A stretch of DNA of 64,000 nucleotides from Nonomuraea turcica (GCF_030718205.1 NZ_JAUZQF010000003.1:310001-374000); one strand, 5' to 3'; positions 1 through 9,501 are shown, counted from the stretch's first letter. A program made the numbers and translations. The notes: generated by a model from the sequence alone, not told the origin.

Positions 1-1
1 A

Positions 2-337
2 ATCGCGTCGCTGCTGTCCTTCCAAGGCGGCGTCAACGTCGCCGCGTACACGGCCAGCAAGCACGCGGTCGTGGGCATGACCCGCGCCCTGGCCAACGAA
101 TGGGCGGGCGAGGGTGTCCAGGTCAACGCCATCGCCCCCGGCTACATCGCCACCGGCAACACGACCGCGCTGCGCGCCGACCCGGTGCGGGAGCCGCAGA
201 TCCGCGGCCGGATCCCGGCCGGCCGGTGGGGCACGCCCGCCGATCTGGCCGGTGCGGCCGTCTTCCTGGCCGCACCCGCGTCCGACTACGTGTGCGGCCA
301 CGTGCTGACCGTCGACGGCGGCTGGCTCGCCCGCTGA
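2..337 (+). CDS. kduD: 2-dehydro-3-deoxy-D-gluconate 5-dehydrogenase (KduD), C-terminal part
   Basis: This is the last 111 residues of an NAD-dependent short-chain dehydrogenase that begins before the window. The active-site Y-x3-K is visible as YTASK near residue 16, followed by the family stretches [24 protein letters not shown] and the end VDGGWLAR. These match the KduD branch of the SDR family, including the characteristic 'NEWA', 'RIPAGRWG' and 'DGGWLAR' blocks. Known role: KduD reduces or oxidises the keto-deoxy sugar acids formed from unsaturated uronates in pectin breakdown. That fits the pectate lyases at 47-52 kb, although these genes are far apart. Substrate specificity is inferred from motifs only. 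Confidence 0.8.
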   Translation: MASLLSFQGGVNVAAYTASKHAVVGMTRALANEWAGEGVQVNAIAPGYIATGNTTALRADPVREPQIRGRIPAGRWGTPADLAGAAVFLAAPASDYVCGHVLTVDGGWLAR

Positions 338-371
338 CACCTGCCGCCCCCCGGTCAGCGCTCCGCCGGGG

Positions 372-1052
372 TCAGCGCTCCGCCGGAACGGCCGGCCGCC
401 AGGTGGCCGCGTTCTCGCGTGCGTACGAGTCCAGCGAGCGTGCCGGGTGACCGGTGACGCGTTCGACCGTGTCGGTCACCACGGCGTTATGGCCGTCCCG
501 GATGAGCTGGAACAAGCCCTGCTGCCACATGACCGAACGTTCGTCGAGGCCCGCGGCCCGCATCCCGGCGACGTGCTCGTCCGCGTCGAGGGCGGTGTAC
601 TGCAGCTCCCGGCCGGCGGCCTCGCCCAGGACCCGCGTGACCTGCGCGTACGTGAGCGCCTCCGGGCCGGTGAGGACGTGGATCCGGTCCGCGTGGCCGT
701 CTTCGGTGAGCGCGGCGGCCGCCACCTCCGCGACGTCGCGGGCGTCGACGAAGCCCACCGCCGCGTCGGCCGCCAGCACCGACAGCAGCACGACCCGCCG
801 CGCGTGCGGTGCCGCCGCCAGCAGGTCGCCGACCAGAGCAGGCCGGTCCGGATACATGTACGGGCCGACCACGTACAACGCGTCGACGTCCCGCAACGCC
901 TCCTGCCACGTGCCGGGGTCGGCCCAGTCGAACAGCACCCCGGCCGGGACGGGGGCGCGGCGGGCCGCACGCACCTCCACACCGCGTGCCTCCAGCGCCT
1001 CCACCACCGGCCTGCCGGTCTTTCCGCTCGCGCCGATCACCAGAATCTTCAT
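372..1052 (-). CDS. NmrA-like NAD(P)-binding oxidoreductase
   Basis: The 226-residue protein opens with a Rossmann dinucleotide-binding motif (ILVIGASGKTGRPV, GxxGxxG type). It follows the short NmrA/quinone-oxidoreductase layout: a central VVLLSVLAAD strand, FVDARDVAEVAAAAL, and LTGPEALTYAQV, which are typical of the family. Members bind NAD(P)H; some reduce quinones and others are redox sensors. The gene is divergent from the damaged AraC-type gene at about 1085, an arrangement common for AraC-regulated NmrA reductases. The start codon at 1052 is preceded by a GGGAGAAGG ribosome-binding site. The true substrate cannot be told from sequence. Confidence 0.8.
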   Translation of the reverse strand: MKILVIGASGKTGRPVVEALEARGVEVRAARRAPVPAGVLFDWADPGTWQEALRDVDALYVVGPYMYPDRPALVGDLLAAAPHARRVVLLSVLAADAAVGFVDARDVAEVAAAALTEDGHADRIHVLTGPEALTYAQVTRVLGEAAGRELQYTALDADEHVAGMRAAGLDERSVMWQQGLFQLIRDGHNAVVTDTVERVTGHPARSLDSYARENAATWRPAVPAER

Positions 1053-1084
1053 CGTGCCTTCTCCCTTCGTCTGAGAGGAGACGC

Positions 1085-1885
1085 ACCCGCTCGGCGCGCA
1101 CCGACGTCCGCGCCCCCTGGGGGCTGCGCTTCCCCGCGATCACCGGCACGTCGTTCCACGTCGTGCTCGAGGGCTCCTGCATGCTCCTGCCGCCCGGCGG
1201 CGAGGCGCCGCTCACGCTCGGCCCCGGCGACGTGGTCTTCCTCCGCGAGGGCAGCGCGCACGCCCTGGCTGATGCCCCGGACACCCCGCTGACGGACTTC
1301 GCCCCCGAACGGCCGGACCCCTCCTCGCCGATCGGCCGTGTCCACGTCGACGGCCCCGGAGCACAGACGATCATGCTCTGCGGTGCGTACCAGCTCGACC
1401 GCACCCGGCCGCACCCCCTGATGCGCGAGCTGCCCCGGCTCGTGCGCCTGTCCGCGCACGACGAGCTCGGCCGCCTCGTCGACCTCCTCGCCGCCGAGCT
1501 CGCCAAACCCCGCCCCGGCGGCGACGGGATCGTGCCGTCCCTGGTCGACGCGATGTTGTTGCATCTGCTGCGCGCCTGGGTCGAGGAACGGGCGGCCGCC
1601 GACGACACGCCGTCCGGATGGGCCCGGGCGCTCGCCGACCACGCCGTCGGCCGGGCCCTTCAGGACATGCACGCCCGCCCCGGGCATCCCTGGACCGTGG
1701 CGGAGCTGGCGGCACGCAGCGGCCTGTCCCGATCGGTGTTCGCGCAGCGCTTCACCACGCTGATCGGGGAGCCGCCGATGGCGTACCTGACCTGGTGGCG
1801 CATGACCAGCGCGGGCCGGTTGCTCCGCGAGTACGGCGTTCCGCCAGGCGCCTATCGCCGCCTCACTCCGTCAGCTGTGGCGTAA
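1085..1885 (+). pseudogene. AraC-family regulator with N-terminal cupin, damaged at both ends
   Basis: Translation from about 1085 gives a clear AraC_binding_6-type cupin (APWGLRF, LGPGDVVFLREG, MLCGAYQLD) and then an AraC DNA-binding domain (TVAELAARSGLSRSVFAQRF, YLTWWRM). Two defects are visible. First, no ATG, GTG or TTG lies in frame between the divergent gene's start at 1052 and the cupin; the next possible starts (about 1161, 1180) cut into the cupin. Second, after GRLLRE the sequence jumps straight to YGVPPGAYRR, so roughly 27 residues holding the second helix-turn-helix are absent at about 1826-1832. The reading frame is otherwise intact, so decay looks recent. A functional short form is possible but unlikely. 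Confidence 0.65.
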
Positions 1886-1923
1886 CGGTGACGGGTGCGG
1901 GTTCGTATGTAACCCTGTAATTC

Positions 1924-3174
1924 ATGTCTGAGCCTCCGATCGTCATCGAGCATCGCGAGCACGTGTGGTACCTGCTCGCCCAGGCCTCCCAGCTCGAACA
2001 CATGATCATGTGCCAGTACCTGTTCGCCGAGTTCAGCCTCAAGACCAAGGGGCTCACCGGCGAGCAGCAGGCCGCGGTCGACCGCTGGCGCCAGGAACTG
2101 CACGGCATCGCCGTACAGGAGATGCTCCACCTCGCCCTGGTCGCCAATCTGATGTCGGCCATCGGCGCCGCGCCCACGTTCGGCCGGCCCAACTTCCCGC
2201 AGTCCTGCGGCCCCTTTCCGCCGTCGATTCAGATGCGGCTGCTGCCCTTCGGCGAGGCGGCCCTGACGCACTTCCTCTTCCTCGAAAGGCCCGAGGGCAT
2301 GCAGCGGGAGGACGCCGCCGGTTTCATCTCCTGCGACCCGCCGCCCGAGCCCGTCGTGTCCGGCGAGATCTTCCCGCGGGCGCAGGAGTTCGCCACGGTC
2401 GGCCATCTCTACCGCGGCATCAGAGACGGCTTGACCGCACTGGTCGCCCGGGTCGGCGAGGCGCAGGTGTTCTGCGGCTCGCCCAAGGCGCAAGCCACGC
2501 CGGAGCTGTTCCACTGGCCCGAGATGGTGGCGGTGACCGACCTGAAGTCGGCGTGCGCCGCCCTCGACGAGATCATCGAGCAGGGTGAGGGCGCCCAGGG
2601 GGACTGGCAGGACGCGCACTACGGCCGCTTCCTGAAGATCTGGGAGGAATACACCACGCTGCGGGCCGCCGATCCGGACTTCGAGCCTGCCCATCCCGCG
2701 CTCGGCGCGTTCACCCGCCAGCCCTTCGACGTGCAGGCGCCGCAGCCGTTGATCGGCGACCCCGGCACGCTGGCGCTGGCCGAGCTGTGCAACCTCGCGT
2801 ACGAGGCCATCCTGTGGTTGCTCACGCGCTTCTTCACCCACACGGACGAGAGCGAGGAAGAGCTCGACGCGCTGGTGAACGCGGCGATCACGATGATGGC
2901 GGGCGTGCTGCGGCCGCTCGGCACCGAGCTCACCCGGCGGCCCGCCGGCCCCGACCATCCGGGACGCACCGCAGGGCCGGCCTTCGAGATGTACTACCTG
3001 ATGGACAACGTGGTCCCCTGGCGCGAGGCCGCCTGGACGGTGCTGGCCGAGCGGCTGCAGGAGATCGCCGGCAGATGCGCCGCGCACGCCTCCGGCGAAC
3101 CGGTGATCGCCGCGTGCGCACAACGGGCCGCGGCGGTGGCCGACTCGATCGAGGCCGCGCGCCGCGCAACCTGA
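1924..3174 (+). CDS. Ferritin-like protein of the VioB/RebD-associated type
   Basis: A 416-residue protein whose N-terminal 150 residues carry a ferritin-like four-helix diiron pattern: EHREHVWYLLAQASQLEH, MCQYLFAEFSLK, and EMLHLALVANLMSAIG with spaced Glu and His ligands. This resembles the ferritin-like domain (PF12902) found in iminophenyl-pyruvate dimer synthase-type proteins and in many stand-alone actinobacterial proteins. The remainder (FLERPEGMQ, EEYTTLRAADPDFEPAHP, MYYLMDNVVPWREA) follows the same family. The catalytic activity of stand-alone members is not established. It is a single gene; the ATG at 1924 follows a short intergenic region after the broken regulator. Confidence 0.7.
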   Translation: MSEPPIVIEHREHVWYLLAQASQLEHMIMCQYLFAEFSLKTKGLTGEQQAAVDRWRQELHGIAVQEMLHLALVANLMSAIGAAPTFGRPNFPQSCGPFPPSIQMRLLPFGEAALTHFLFLERPEGMQREDAAGFISCDPPPEPVVSGEIFPRAQEFATVGHLYRGIRDGLTALVARVGEAQVFCGSPKAQATPELFHWPEMVAVTDLKSACAALDEIIEQGEGAQGDWQDAHYGRFLKIWEEYTTLRAADPDFEPAHPALGAFTRQPFDVQAPQPLIGDPGTLALAELCNLAYEAILWLLTRFFTHTDESEEELDALVNAAITMMAGVLRPLGTELTRRPAGPDHPGRTAGPAFEMYYLMDNVVPWREAAWTVLAERLQEIAGRCAAHASGEPVIAACAQRAAAVADSIEAARRAT

Positions 3175-3219
3175 TCGGCTCCTACCCATCAGCCTGAGGG
3201 AATCTGCGACGATGCCCTC

Positions 3220-3855
3220 ATGCCTATCGACGCGCACCTTCTTGTGCTGTTCACCATGACCACCATCGTCGCCATGATCACTCCGGGGCCGGACATGCTG
3301 TTCGTGCTGGGCTGCGGGATGCGCGGTGGCGCGCGGGCCGGCCTGCTCGCCACCGCCGGGGTGGCCACGAGCGAGGCGGTTCACGTCGCCGTGGCGGCGG
3401 TCGGGCTCGCGGCGCTCTTCGAGGCGGTCCCGGTGGCCTTCACCGTGGTACGCATTGTCGGAGCCGCGTACTTGATCTACCTCGGCGTGCAGATGTTGCG
3501 GAACCGCAAGGGGGTCGACAGCGAAATCACCGTGGAGGGCAAGGGGGCTCTGTCGGGCCGCCGGGCGTTCACCAGCGGCGTGCTGACGAACCTGCTCAAC
3601 CCGAAGATGGTCACCTTCACGATCGCCTTCCTCCCGCAGTTCATCAACCCGGAGCTGGGCCAGGTCTGGCTGCAGTTCGCGATCCTCGGCGCCATCCTCA
3701 TCGCGCTGGAGTTCGTGGTCGACGGCACGGTGGGCGTGCTGGCGGGGCGGATCGGCGGCTGGCTCCGCCGCCGGCAGGCCGCCCGCCGCAAGGTCGACAT
3801 CGCCACCGGAGGCATCTTCATCGGCCTCGGCGTACGCCTGGCCGTCGAGCGCTGA
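3220..3855 (+). CDS. LysE/RhtB-family amino-acid exporter
   Basis: A 211-residue membrane protein with the LysE family signature near its start, TPGPDMLFVLGCGMRGGARAG, and the second conserved block NLLNPKMVTFTIAFLPQF around residue 125. About five to six hydrophobic segments are visible. Family members export amino acids or homoserine lactone-like compounds across the cytoplasmic membrane; the substrate here is not predictable. The gene stands alone, converging on the methyltransferase that ends at 3863. The ATG at 3220 is the first start and gives the normal family length. Confidence 0.88.
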   Translation: MPIDAHLLVLFTMTTIVAMITPGPDMLFVLGCGMRGGARAGLLATAGVATSEAVHVAVAAVGLAALFEAVPVAFTVVRIVGAAYLIYLGVQMLRNRKGVDSEITVEGKGALSGRRAFTSGVLTNLLNPKMVTFTIAFLPQFINPELGQVWLQFAILGAILIALEFVVDGTVGVLAGRIGGWLRRRQAARRKVDIATGGIFIGLGVRLAVER

Positions 3856-3862
3856 ATCGGGT

Positions 3863-4489
3863 TCAAGCGGGCTTGCGGGCGGCCAGGCGTTCGACGATGC
3901 CCAGCTTGAAACGGTCGTGACGCTCGATGGTGAGTCCGTGGCCGGGAAGCAGGTCGATGGGGCGGCGCAGGAAGTGTTCGCCGCCCATGGGGACGGTCAC
4001 CACTTCGAGCAGGCGTTGCACCAGTCGGACGGGCCAGGGTGACGCGGCGACGTGATCGGCGAGCAGGAGCAGCCCGCCGGGCCGGAGCACACGTGCCATC
4101 TCACTGATCGCCTGCCGGTCGTCGGGGATCCCGCAGAGGGAGAACGTGCACACCACGGTGTCGAAGGTGTCATCAGGGAAGTCGAGCGCTTGGGCGTCCC
4201 CTTCGTGCAGGTCGGGGTGCAGGCCGAGGCCGGCCGCTCGGCGCCGGGCGATGTCCAGCATGGCCGGGCTCCACTCGATGGCGGTCAGCCGGACGCCTTC
4301 GGGATAGAACGGGAGGTTCAGGCCCGTGCCGATGGCGACCTCGAGCGTGTCACCCCTGGCCTGCCCGCAGATCCACGAGCGGGTGTCGCCGAAGAACCTG
4401 CGGTCGAAGAACGCCATCTGCCGGTCGTAGGAGGGGGCATGTTTGTCCCAGTATCGGCGCAGGCGCTCCTCGCGAGCCTTGGACGTCAT
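3863..4489 (-). CDS. Class I SAM-dependent methyltransferase (UbiE-like fold)
   Basis: A 208-residue Rossmann-fold methyltransferase of the Methyltransf_11 type. It contains YWDKHAPSYDRQM, the SAM-binding motif I (LEVAIGTGLNLPFYP), ALDFPDDTFDTVVCTFSLCG and RVLRPGGLLLLADH. The ATG at 4489 was chosen because a strong GGGGAGGAG ribosome-binding site sits six bases upstream, although the frame is open ten codons further. The methyl acceptor is unknown. Nothing nearby suggests a pathway; it converges on the LysE gene with a seven-base gap. Confidence 0.85.
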   Translation of the reverse strand: MTSKAREERLRRYWDKHAPSYDRQMAFFDRRFFGDTRSWICGQARGDTLEVAIGTGLNLPFYPEGVRLTAIEWSPAMLDIARRRAAGLGLHPDLHEGDAQALDFPDDTFDTVVCTFSLCGIPDDRQAISEMARVLRPGGLLLLADHVAASPWPVRLVQRLLEVVTVPMGGEHFLRRPIDLLPGHGLTIERHDRFKLGIVERLAARKPA

Positions 4490-4654
4490 CGTCGACTCCT
4501 CCCCATGCGTTCCTACCACGCGCCGGGTCCATCTTCCCAGGTCGCGTTAAGGCGCGGGACATTCCCGTTTCGCCGTACCGACATCGGGAGGCAGGAGGGT
4601 GGCTCGCGGAGTGTCCACACCAGCGGCACCTCGTGATGAGCAAGGAGTACGACG

Positions 4655-6055
4655 ATGACCGACTTCGACCGGCGGGGATTCCTGCGGACCGGACTGCTCG
4701 GTGTGATGGCGGGCGGGCCGCTGGCGGCGCTGTCCGCGCGCACCGCGGACGCCTCCACCATGGTGAAGCGGGCCTTCAGCCCCGACTACGGCCCGCTGTA
4801 CCCGGTGAAGGACCACACCACCGGCCTGGAGCTGCTCAAGCTGCCCCGCGGGTTCGAGTACCTGACCCACGGCTGGACCGGCGACAAGATGAGCGACGGT
4901 CGTCCCACGCCCGGCGCGCACGACGGCATGGCCGCGTTCAAGCCCAGCGACGCGCTGAAGGACCGGACGTCCGCGGGCGACGCCGGCGGTGAGGGCAAGG
5001 GCCACTGGACGGTTCTGGTACGCAACCACGAGGTGGGCGGCTTCAACGGCGCCTTCGTCGAGCCCGCGTACAACCCGACCGCCGGCGGTGGGACCACGTC
5101 GCTGATCTTCGACACGCGCAAGGGAGAGTTCGTCCAGAGCTGGGCCAGCCTGGGCGGCACCATCCGCAACTGCGCCGGCGGGCCCACCCCGTGGGGCAGC
5201 TGGTTGTCGTGCGAGGAGACCACCCTGATCAACGGCGACCACCGGCACGGCTACGTCTTCGAGGTGCCGCATGACAAGGTCAGCGACGCCAAGCCGCTGA
5301 AGGAGATGGGCCGCTTCTCGCACGAGGCCGTGGCCGTGGACCCGGAGACCGGCTGGGTGTACGAGACCGAGGACGCCACCCCCAGCGGCTTCTACCGCTT
5401 CCGCCCGAAGGTCAAGGGCGACCTGGCGCAGGGCGGCGTGCTGGAGATGATGACGATCGGCGCCTCGCCGTACGTTAGCTACAAGGACGGCACCGGCGTC
5501 TCCTACCCCGAGATCGGCTGGGTCGTCATCGACAACCCCGACCCCGGCGCGAACGAGACCAGCGTCGTGCAGCAGGGCATCGCCAAGGGCGGCGCCTCGT
5601 TCGCCCGGCTCGAGGGCGCCTGGTACCACGACGGCAAGGTCTACATCGTCAGCACCAGTGGCGGTCCCATCGGGCAGGGCCAGGTGTTCGAGTACGACCT
5701 CGCCGGCAACACCATGCGGGTGCTGTTCGCCTCGCCGAACGCGGCCGTGCTGAACAACCCGGACAACATCTGCGTCAGCCCGCGCGGCGGCATCGTGTTG
5801 TGCGAGGACGGGTCCGGCGTGGAGTACCTGCACGGGCTCACCACCGAGGGGGAGATCTTCCCCTTCGCGGAGAACGCGGTCGTCATCCCGGCCGGTGGCG
5901 TGCCCGGCAAGTCCGTGGCGCCTGGCACCTACACCGGTTCGGAGTGGTGCGGGTCGGTGTTCGACAGCAGGGACGGCGGGTGGTTGTTCGCCAACATCCA
6001 GTCGCCCGGCATCACCTTCGCCATCACCGGCCCGTGGGAGAACGGCTCCCTGTAG
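4655..6055 (+). CDS. PhoX-like phosphatase (DUF839), Tat-exported
   Basis: A 466-residue secreted protein. The N-terminus has a twin-arginine signal (FDRRGFLRTGLLG, then a hydrophobic run and an Ala-rich end near residue 32). The mature part has PhoX/DUF839 family blocks: LKLPRGFEYLTHGWTG, LVRNHEVGG, PWGSWLSCEET, GRFSHEAVAVDPETGWVYETED and NICVSPRGGIVLCEDG. PhoX enzymes are calcium- and iron-dependent alkaline phosphatases folded before Tat export. Acidic ligands such as in NHEV and CEDG are consistent with metal binding. It is monocistronic, ending just before a hairpin. Phosphatase activity of this particular subfamily is inferred. Confidence 0.82.
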   Translation: MTDFDRRGFLRTGLLGVMAGGPLAALSARTADASTMVKRAFSPDYGPLYPVKDHTTGLELLKLPRGFEYLTHGWTGDKMSDGRPTPGAHDGMAAFKPSDALKDRTSAGDAGGEGKGHWTVLVRNHEVGGFNGAFVEPAYNPTAGGGTTSLIFDTRKGEFVQSWASLGGTIRNCAGGPTPWGSWLSCEETTLINGDHRHGYVFEVPHDKVSDAKPLKEMGRFSHEAVAVDPETGWVYETEDATPSGFYRFRPKVKGDLAQGGVLEMMTIGASPYVSYKDGTGVSYPEIGWVVIDNPDPGANETSVVQQGIAKGGASFARLEGAWYHDGKVYIVSTSGGPIGQGQVFEYDLAGNTMRVLFASPNAAVLNNPDNICVSPRGGIVLCEDGSGVEYLHGLTTEGEIFPFAENAVVIPAGGVPGKSVAPGTYTGSEWCGSVFDSRDGGWLFANIQSPGITFAITGPWENGSL

Positions 6056-6064
6056 GACCCCTGT

Positions 6065-6109
6065 GCCGGTCGTGTCCGCGGCGAGCCCCGCTCGCCGGGC
6101 ACGGCCGGC
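6065..6109. terminator. Long GC-rich hairpin downstream of the PhoX-like gene
   Basis: The sequence from GCCGGTCGTG to CACGGCCGGC folds into a long stem (13 pairs with two G-U pairs), with an inner perfect six-pair stem GGCGAG/CTCGCC. It lies ten bases after the stop at 6055 and is followed by a short T-containing run, so it probably ends that transcript. Confidence 0.6.
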
Positions 6110-6213
6110 ATCGCTATTTCTGCGCGACCTGGAGCCCTGACTGTGGACATTTCAGACGGACCTGGTTAGGGTAATCCAATAGCGCTGTTGTTCGCTCGAC
6201 CGGGGGGCTCGTT

Positions 6214-7341
6214 TTGGGCTTTCGGCGAATCAAAGACAACTTCGAGCTGGTGGCGAAATACGGGGACGCAGTACCGCTGTATTTATTCTCCGATCTGTTT
6301 CTTCGTGCTCCCGAGCTTCGGCAGCTGTTCCCGCTCACGATGTCGAACCAGCGGGCGAGGCTCATGACGGCGCTCGGTCATGCGGTGGAGCACGCCGGAG
6401 ACCTCCCCGAGATCACCCCCTATTTGCACCGGCTCGGCCGCAGCCACCGGAAGTACGGCGCCGAGCCCGAGCACTACGCGCACTGGAGCGTCAGCTTCGT
6501 GGCCGCCATGCGGCGCTTCTCGGGACCCATGTGGGACGCGGAGCTGGAAAGGGAATGGCAGGCGTTCCTCGGCGAGATCACCCAGGGCATGATCGAGGGC
6601 GCCGGGCAGGACGCGGCGACCCGCCCGCCCTTCTGGACCGCGGAAGTCGTCAGCCACGAACGGCGCGCCGTCGACATCGCGGTGCTGCGTCTCATGCTCG
6701 ACCGGCCCTATCCCTACGTTCCCGGTCAGTCCGCGCCGGTCGAAATGGCCCGCTGGCCGAATACCTGGCGCTATTACTCGATGGCTAATCTGCCGCGCCA
6801 GGACAACACCATCGATCTCCATGTGAAAGCCGGCGGCGCGGTCAGCCGGGCGCTCGTCACCGAGATTCAGGAAGGCGACACGATAAAAGTCGGCGCACCC
6901 GTCGGCACGCTCACCCTGAATCCGGTCACCGGCCGCAATCTGCTGCTCATCGCGGGCGGCACCGGCCTCGCGCCGATAAAAGCCATTCTGGAGCACGTGA
7001 CGCGACTGCCCGTGCCGCCGTGGGTGAGCCTCTTCTGCGGCGCGCGCGAGCCGGAGGGACTCTACGACCTGGCCGTGCTGCGGTCCTGGGCGGCCAGGCA
7101 CTCCTGGCTCACCGTCACCCCCGCGCTGTCCGACGTGTGCGACGCCGACATGGCGCCGTCGGGCACGGTCGGCGAGGTCGTCGGCCGCTACGGGCGGTGG
7201 GAAGGGTACGAGGCGTACGTGTGCGGACCGCCCGCCATGGTCGACGACGTGGTGGGCATCCTGCGCGGGAACGGCTTCACCGATAACCGAATCCATCTCG
7301 AGCACTTCGCGAGCGCGGTGGACCCGCTACAGAGGTTTTAG
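6214..7341 (+). CDS. Flavohemoglobin-like protein (globin + FAD/NAD reductase)
   Basis: A 375-residue protein with an N-terminal globin (residues about 1-135) and a C-terminal ferredoxin-reductase module. The presumed proximal heme histidine is in GRSHRKYG near residue 78. The reductase has the FAD motif RYYS, LHVKAGGAVS, the nucleotide-binding GGTGLAPIKA and the C-terminal YVCGPPAMVDDV. Known flavohemoglobins detoxify nitric oxide or act as redox globins. It uses a TTG start after a GGGGGG stretch and is followed three bases later by the DivIVA-domain gene, so the two are probably co-transcribed. It is slightly shorter than the usual ~400 residues, and the NO-dioxygenase role is inferred. 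Confidence 0.83.
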   Translation: MGFRRIKDNFELVAKYGDAVPLYLFSDLFLRAPELRQLFPLTMSNQRARLMTALGHAVEHAGDLPEITPYLHRLGRSHRKYGAEPEHYAHWSVSFVAAMRRFSGPMWDAELEREWQAFLGEITQGMIEGAGQDAATRPPFWTAEVVSHERRAVDIAVLRLMLDRPYPYVPGQSAPVEMARWPNTWRYYSMANLPRQDNTIDLHVKAGGAVSRALVTEIQEGDTIKVGAPVGTLTLNPVTGRNLLLIAGGTGLAPIKAILEHVTRLPVPPWVSLFCGAREPEGLYDLAVLRSWAARHSWLTVTPALSDVCDADMAPSGTVGEVVGRYGRWEGYEAYVCGPPAMVDDVVGILRGNGFTDNRIHLEHFASAVDPLQRF

Positions 7342-7344
7342 ATC

Positions 7345-8310
7345 ATGACGAATCAGCCCTCAGTGGAGCAGTTTCATGCCCAGTTCTCCGGCCAGGGCGG
7401 GGATGACGACGACCTCCTGCCGTGGCAGGACCCCGGCGAGGCAGGAGAGCCCAACGGCGAGCCGCGGGAGACACCGGGCAGGCAACCCGGCGGCTGGTGG
7501 CAGGAGCCGGGCGGACCTCCCGAGACCGGCGGGTCGTGGGAAGAGCCGCAGTGGGACGAGCCCCGCCCGGCCGGCCCGGCGGCGGAGGACACGCGCTCGG
7601 CCGATTGGCTCACTCCCGCCCGGCTGCGGTCGGTCACCTTCCGCAGGGCGCCGTTCGGCAAGCGCGGGCTGGACGAACAGCAGGTCAACGGCTTCCTCGA
7701 CCGGATCGAGGAGGAGCTGACGCTGCTGCTGCAGGAGAAGAACGCGCTGGCCGCCGAGGTCGGGCGGCTGCGCGAGTACATCGCGGGCACCCAGGCTCCT
7801 ACGCCGACGGGCACCCAGGCTCCTACGCAGATCAGCGGCACCGGGTCCGCTCCCGAGCCGATCCGCGGCAGGAAGCCCACTCCCGAACTGGTCAGGAGCG
7901 ACAACGGTCATGCGCCCGCGCAGGCCGAGCCGGCCGGGGTCTCCGACGCGCCCGCGCAGGCCGTGGTGAGCCGGGTGCACGAGGCGCACGTCTACGCCGC
8001 GAGCATCCTGTCCCAGGCCCAGCAGGCGGCCGACCAGTACATGCAGGAAGCGCGACAGTACAGCCGCGAGCTGATCGAGGACGCGCGCAGGCGCAGAACG
8101 GAGCTGCTGGCCAAGGCGGTCGCGAGCGGCGCGGGAGGCGAGGCGTGGGAGCAGGAGGCGACCCAGCTGCGCGCTGCCGCCCGGCACTACCGCGGCGCCC
8201 TGCGCGACCATTTCCAGCAACTCCTGGCCAACCTCGACGAGTGGGAGCAGTCCGACGACGCCGACCCACGGGAGACTCCGCTGAACGAGGCCCCCGGCCG
8301 GCCGGACTGA
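7345..8310 (+). CDS. DivIVA-domain coiled-coil protein
   Basis: A 321-residue acidic protein. Residues 1-85 are low-complexity Gly/Pro/Glu. Residues about 90-150 match the short DivIVA domain (TFRRAPFGKRGLDEQQVNGF followed by LDRIEEELTLLLQEKNAL). A 7-residue duplication, GTQAPT twice, follows. The C-terminal half is a long charged coiled coil (ILSQAQQAADQYMQEARQY, ELIEDARRRRTELL). Such proteins bind curved membrane or polar complexes in actinomycetes. It starts four bases after the globin stop and so is likely translationally coupled to it. What it positions is unknown. Confidence 0.75.
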   Translation: MTNQPSVEQFHAQFSGQGGDDDDLLPWQDPGEAGEPNGEPRETPGRQPGGWWQEPGGPPETGGSWEEPQWDEPRPAGPAAEDTRSADWLTPARLRSVTFRRAPFGKRGLDEQQVNGFLDRIEEELTLLLQEKNALAAEVGRLREYIAGTQAPTPTGTQAPTQISGTGSAPEPIRGRKPTPELVRSDNGHAPAQAEPAGVSDAPAQAVVSRVHEAHVYAASILSQAQQAADQYMQEARQYSRELIEDARRRRTELLAKAVASGAGGEAWEQEATQLRAAARHYRGALRDHFQQLLANLDEWEQSDDADPRETPLNEAPGRPD

Positions 8311-8311
8311 G

Positions 8312-9501
8312 TCATTGGGTCGAGAGCGCGACCGTAGGGGGTACGCGGGAGGCTCTGATCGCCGGATAGAGCCCTGCCAGCGCGCCGGTCGCCACCGTCG
8401 TCCCCGCCGCCCCGCCCAGCGCCCACATCGGCACCACCGCGGGCAGCGCGTTGGCCGCGGCGTAGACCAGCGTGGCCAGTGTCCCGGCGAGCACTCCGGC
8501 AGCCCCGCCCAACACCGCCAGGATCAGCGCCTCGACCAGGAACTGCGCCCGCACTTGACCCCTGGTCGCGCCGAGCGACCTGCGCAGGCCGATCTCCTTG
8601 CGCCGCTCCAGCACCGCCACCACCATGGTGTTGGCCACCCCGACCGCGCCCACGAACAGCGCCACCGCGCCCAGCCCGAGCATGAGACCGGTGAACGCCC
8701 CGGCCGCCGCCGCCTTCGCCTTGAGCGCGTCCGACGGCCTGCTCACCTTGACCGCGTCCGGCCGCTCCGGGTTGACCGTGCGGGCCAGCGCCTCCCGCAC
8801 GCTTTCCACCGACTCGTCGGCCGAGCGCTCGTAGACGGTGGTGGGATGGCCGTCGAAGTCCAGATACTCCTTCGCCGCCGGGAAGCCCACCAGCGCCGAG
8901 CGTTCGATCTCCTCGGCCAGCGGCATCCTGTCCAGGATCCCGGCGACGCTGAACCACCGGTTGCCGATCCAGACCCGCGCGTCGGGAGCGGTGAGGCCGA
9001 GCCGCTCCGCCGCGACCGCGCCCAGCACCACGACCGGGTGCCGTTCGGTGGCCGGATTGAGCCAGGCTCCCGCGCGTACCCGGCCGTCCAGCGTGTCGAG
9101 CAGATCGAGGCTGGTGGCACGCACGGTGATGCCGAGCGAGACCGACGTGGGAATGAGGTCGTTGCGGCGAACGGTCGCCTCGGTCTCGCCGGTCTGGCTC
9201 GACTTCTGCACCCCGTCGATCCTGCGTACGGCGGAGGCGGCCGTCGTCGGCAGATCGACCGGCTCGTCGTCGAAGAGGTTGTCCCCGCGCTCGACCCGCA
9301 GCAGGTTCGTGCCGAGCGCGTCGAGCTGGCGCAGCAGCCGCTCCTGGCTGGAGGCCGAGATCCCGACGACCGTCACCATGGTGGCGATGCCTACCGCGAT
9401 GCCCAGCGCCGCGAGCAGGGCGCGCAACGGCCTGGCGCGCAGCCCGGACACCCCCAGCCTGGCCATGTCGGCGGGGCGCAGCCGGACCGGCCGGAGCCTG
9501 G

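Noticed and set aside
487..1608. Long minus-strand frame over the NmrA/AraC region
   Set aside because: GC-rich shadow frame with Arg/Ala/Gly bias; the supported genes on each strand explain the region.
1852..3384. Long minus-strand frame opposite the ferritin-like gene
   Set aside because: Composition is that of an antisense shadow; the plus-strand frame has clear protein family blocks.
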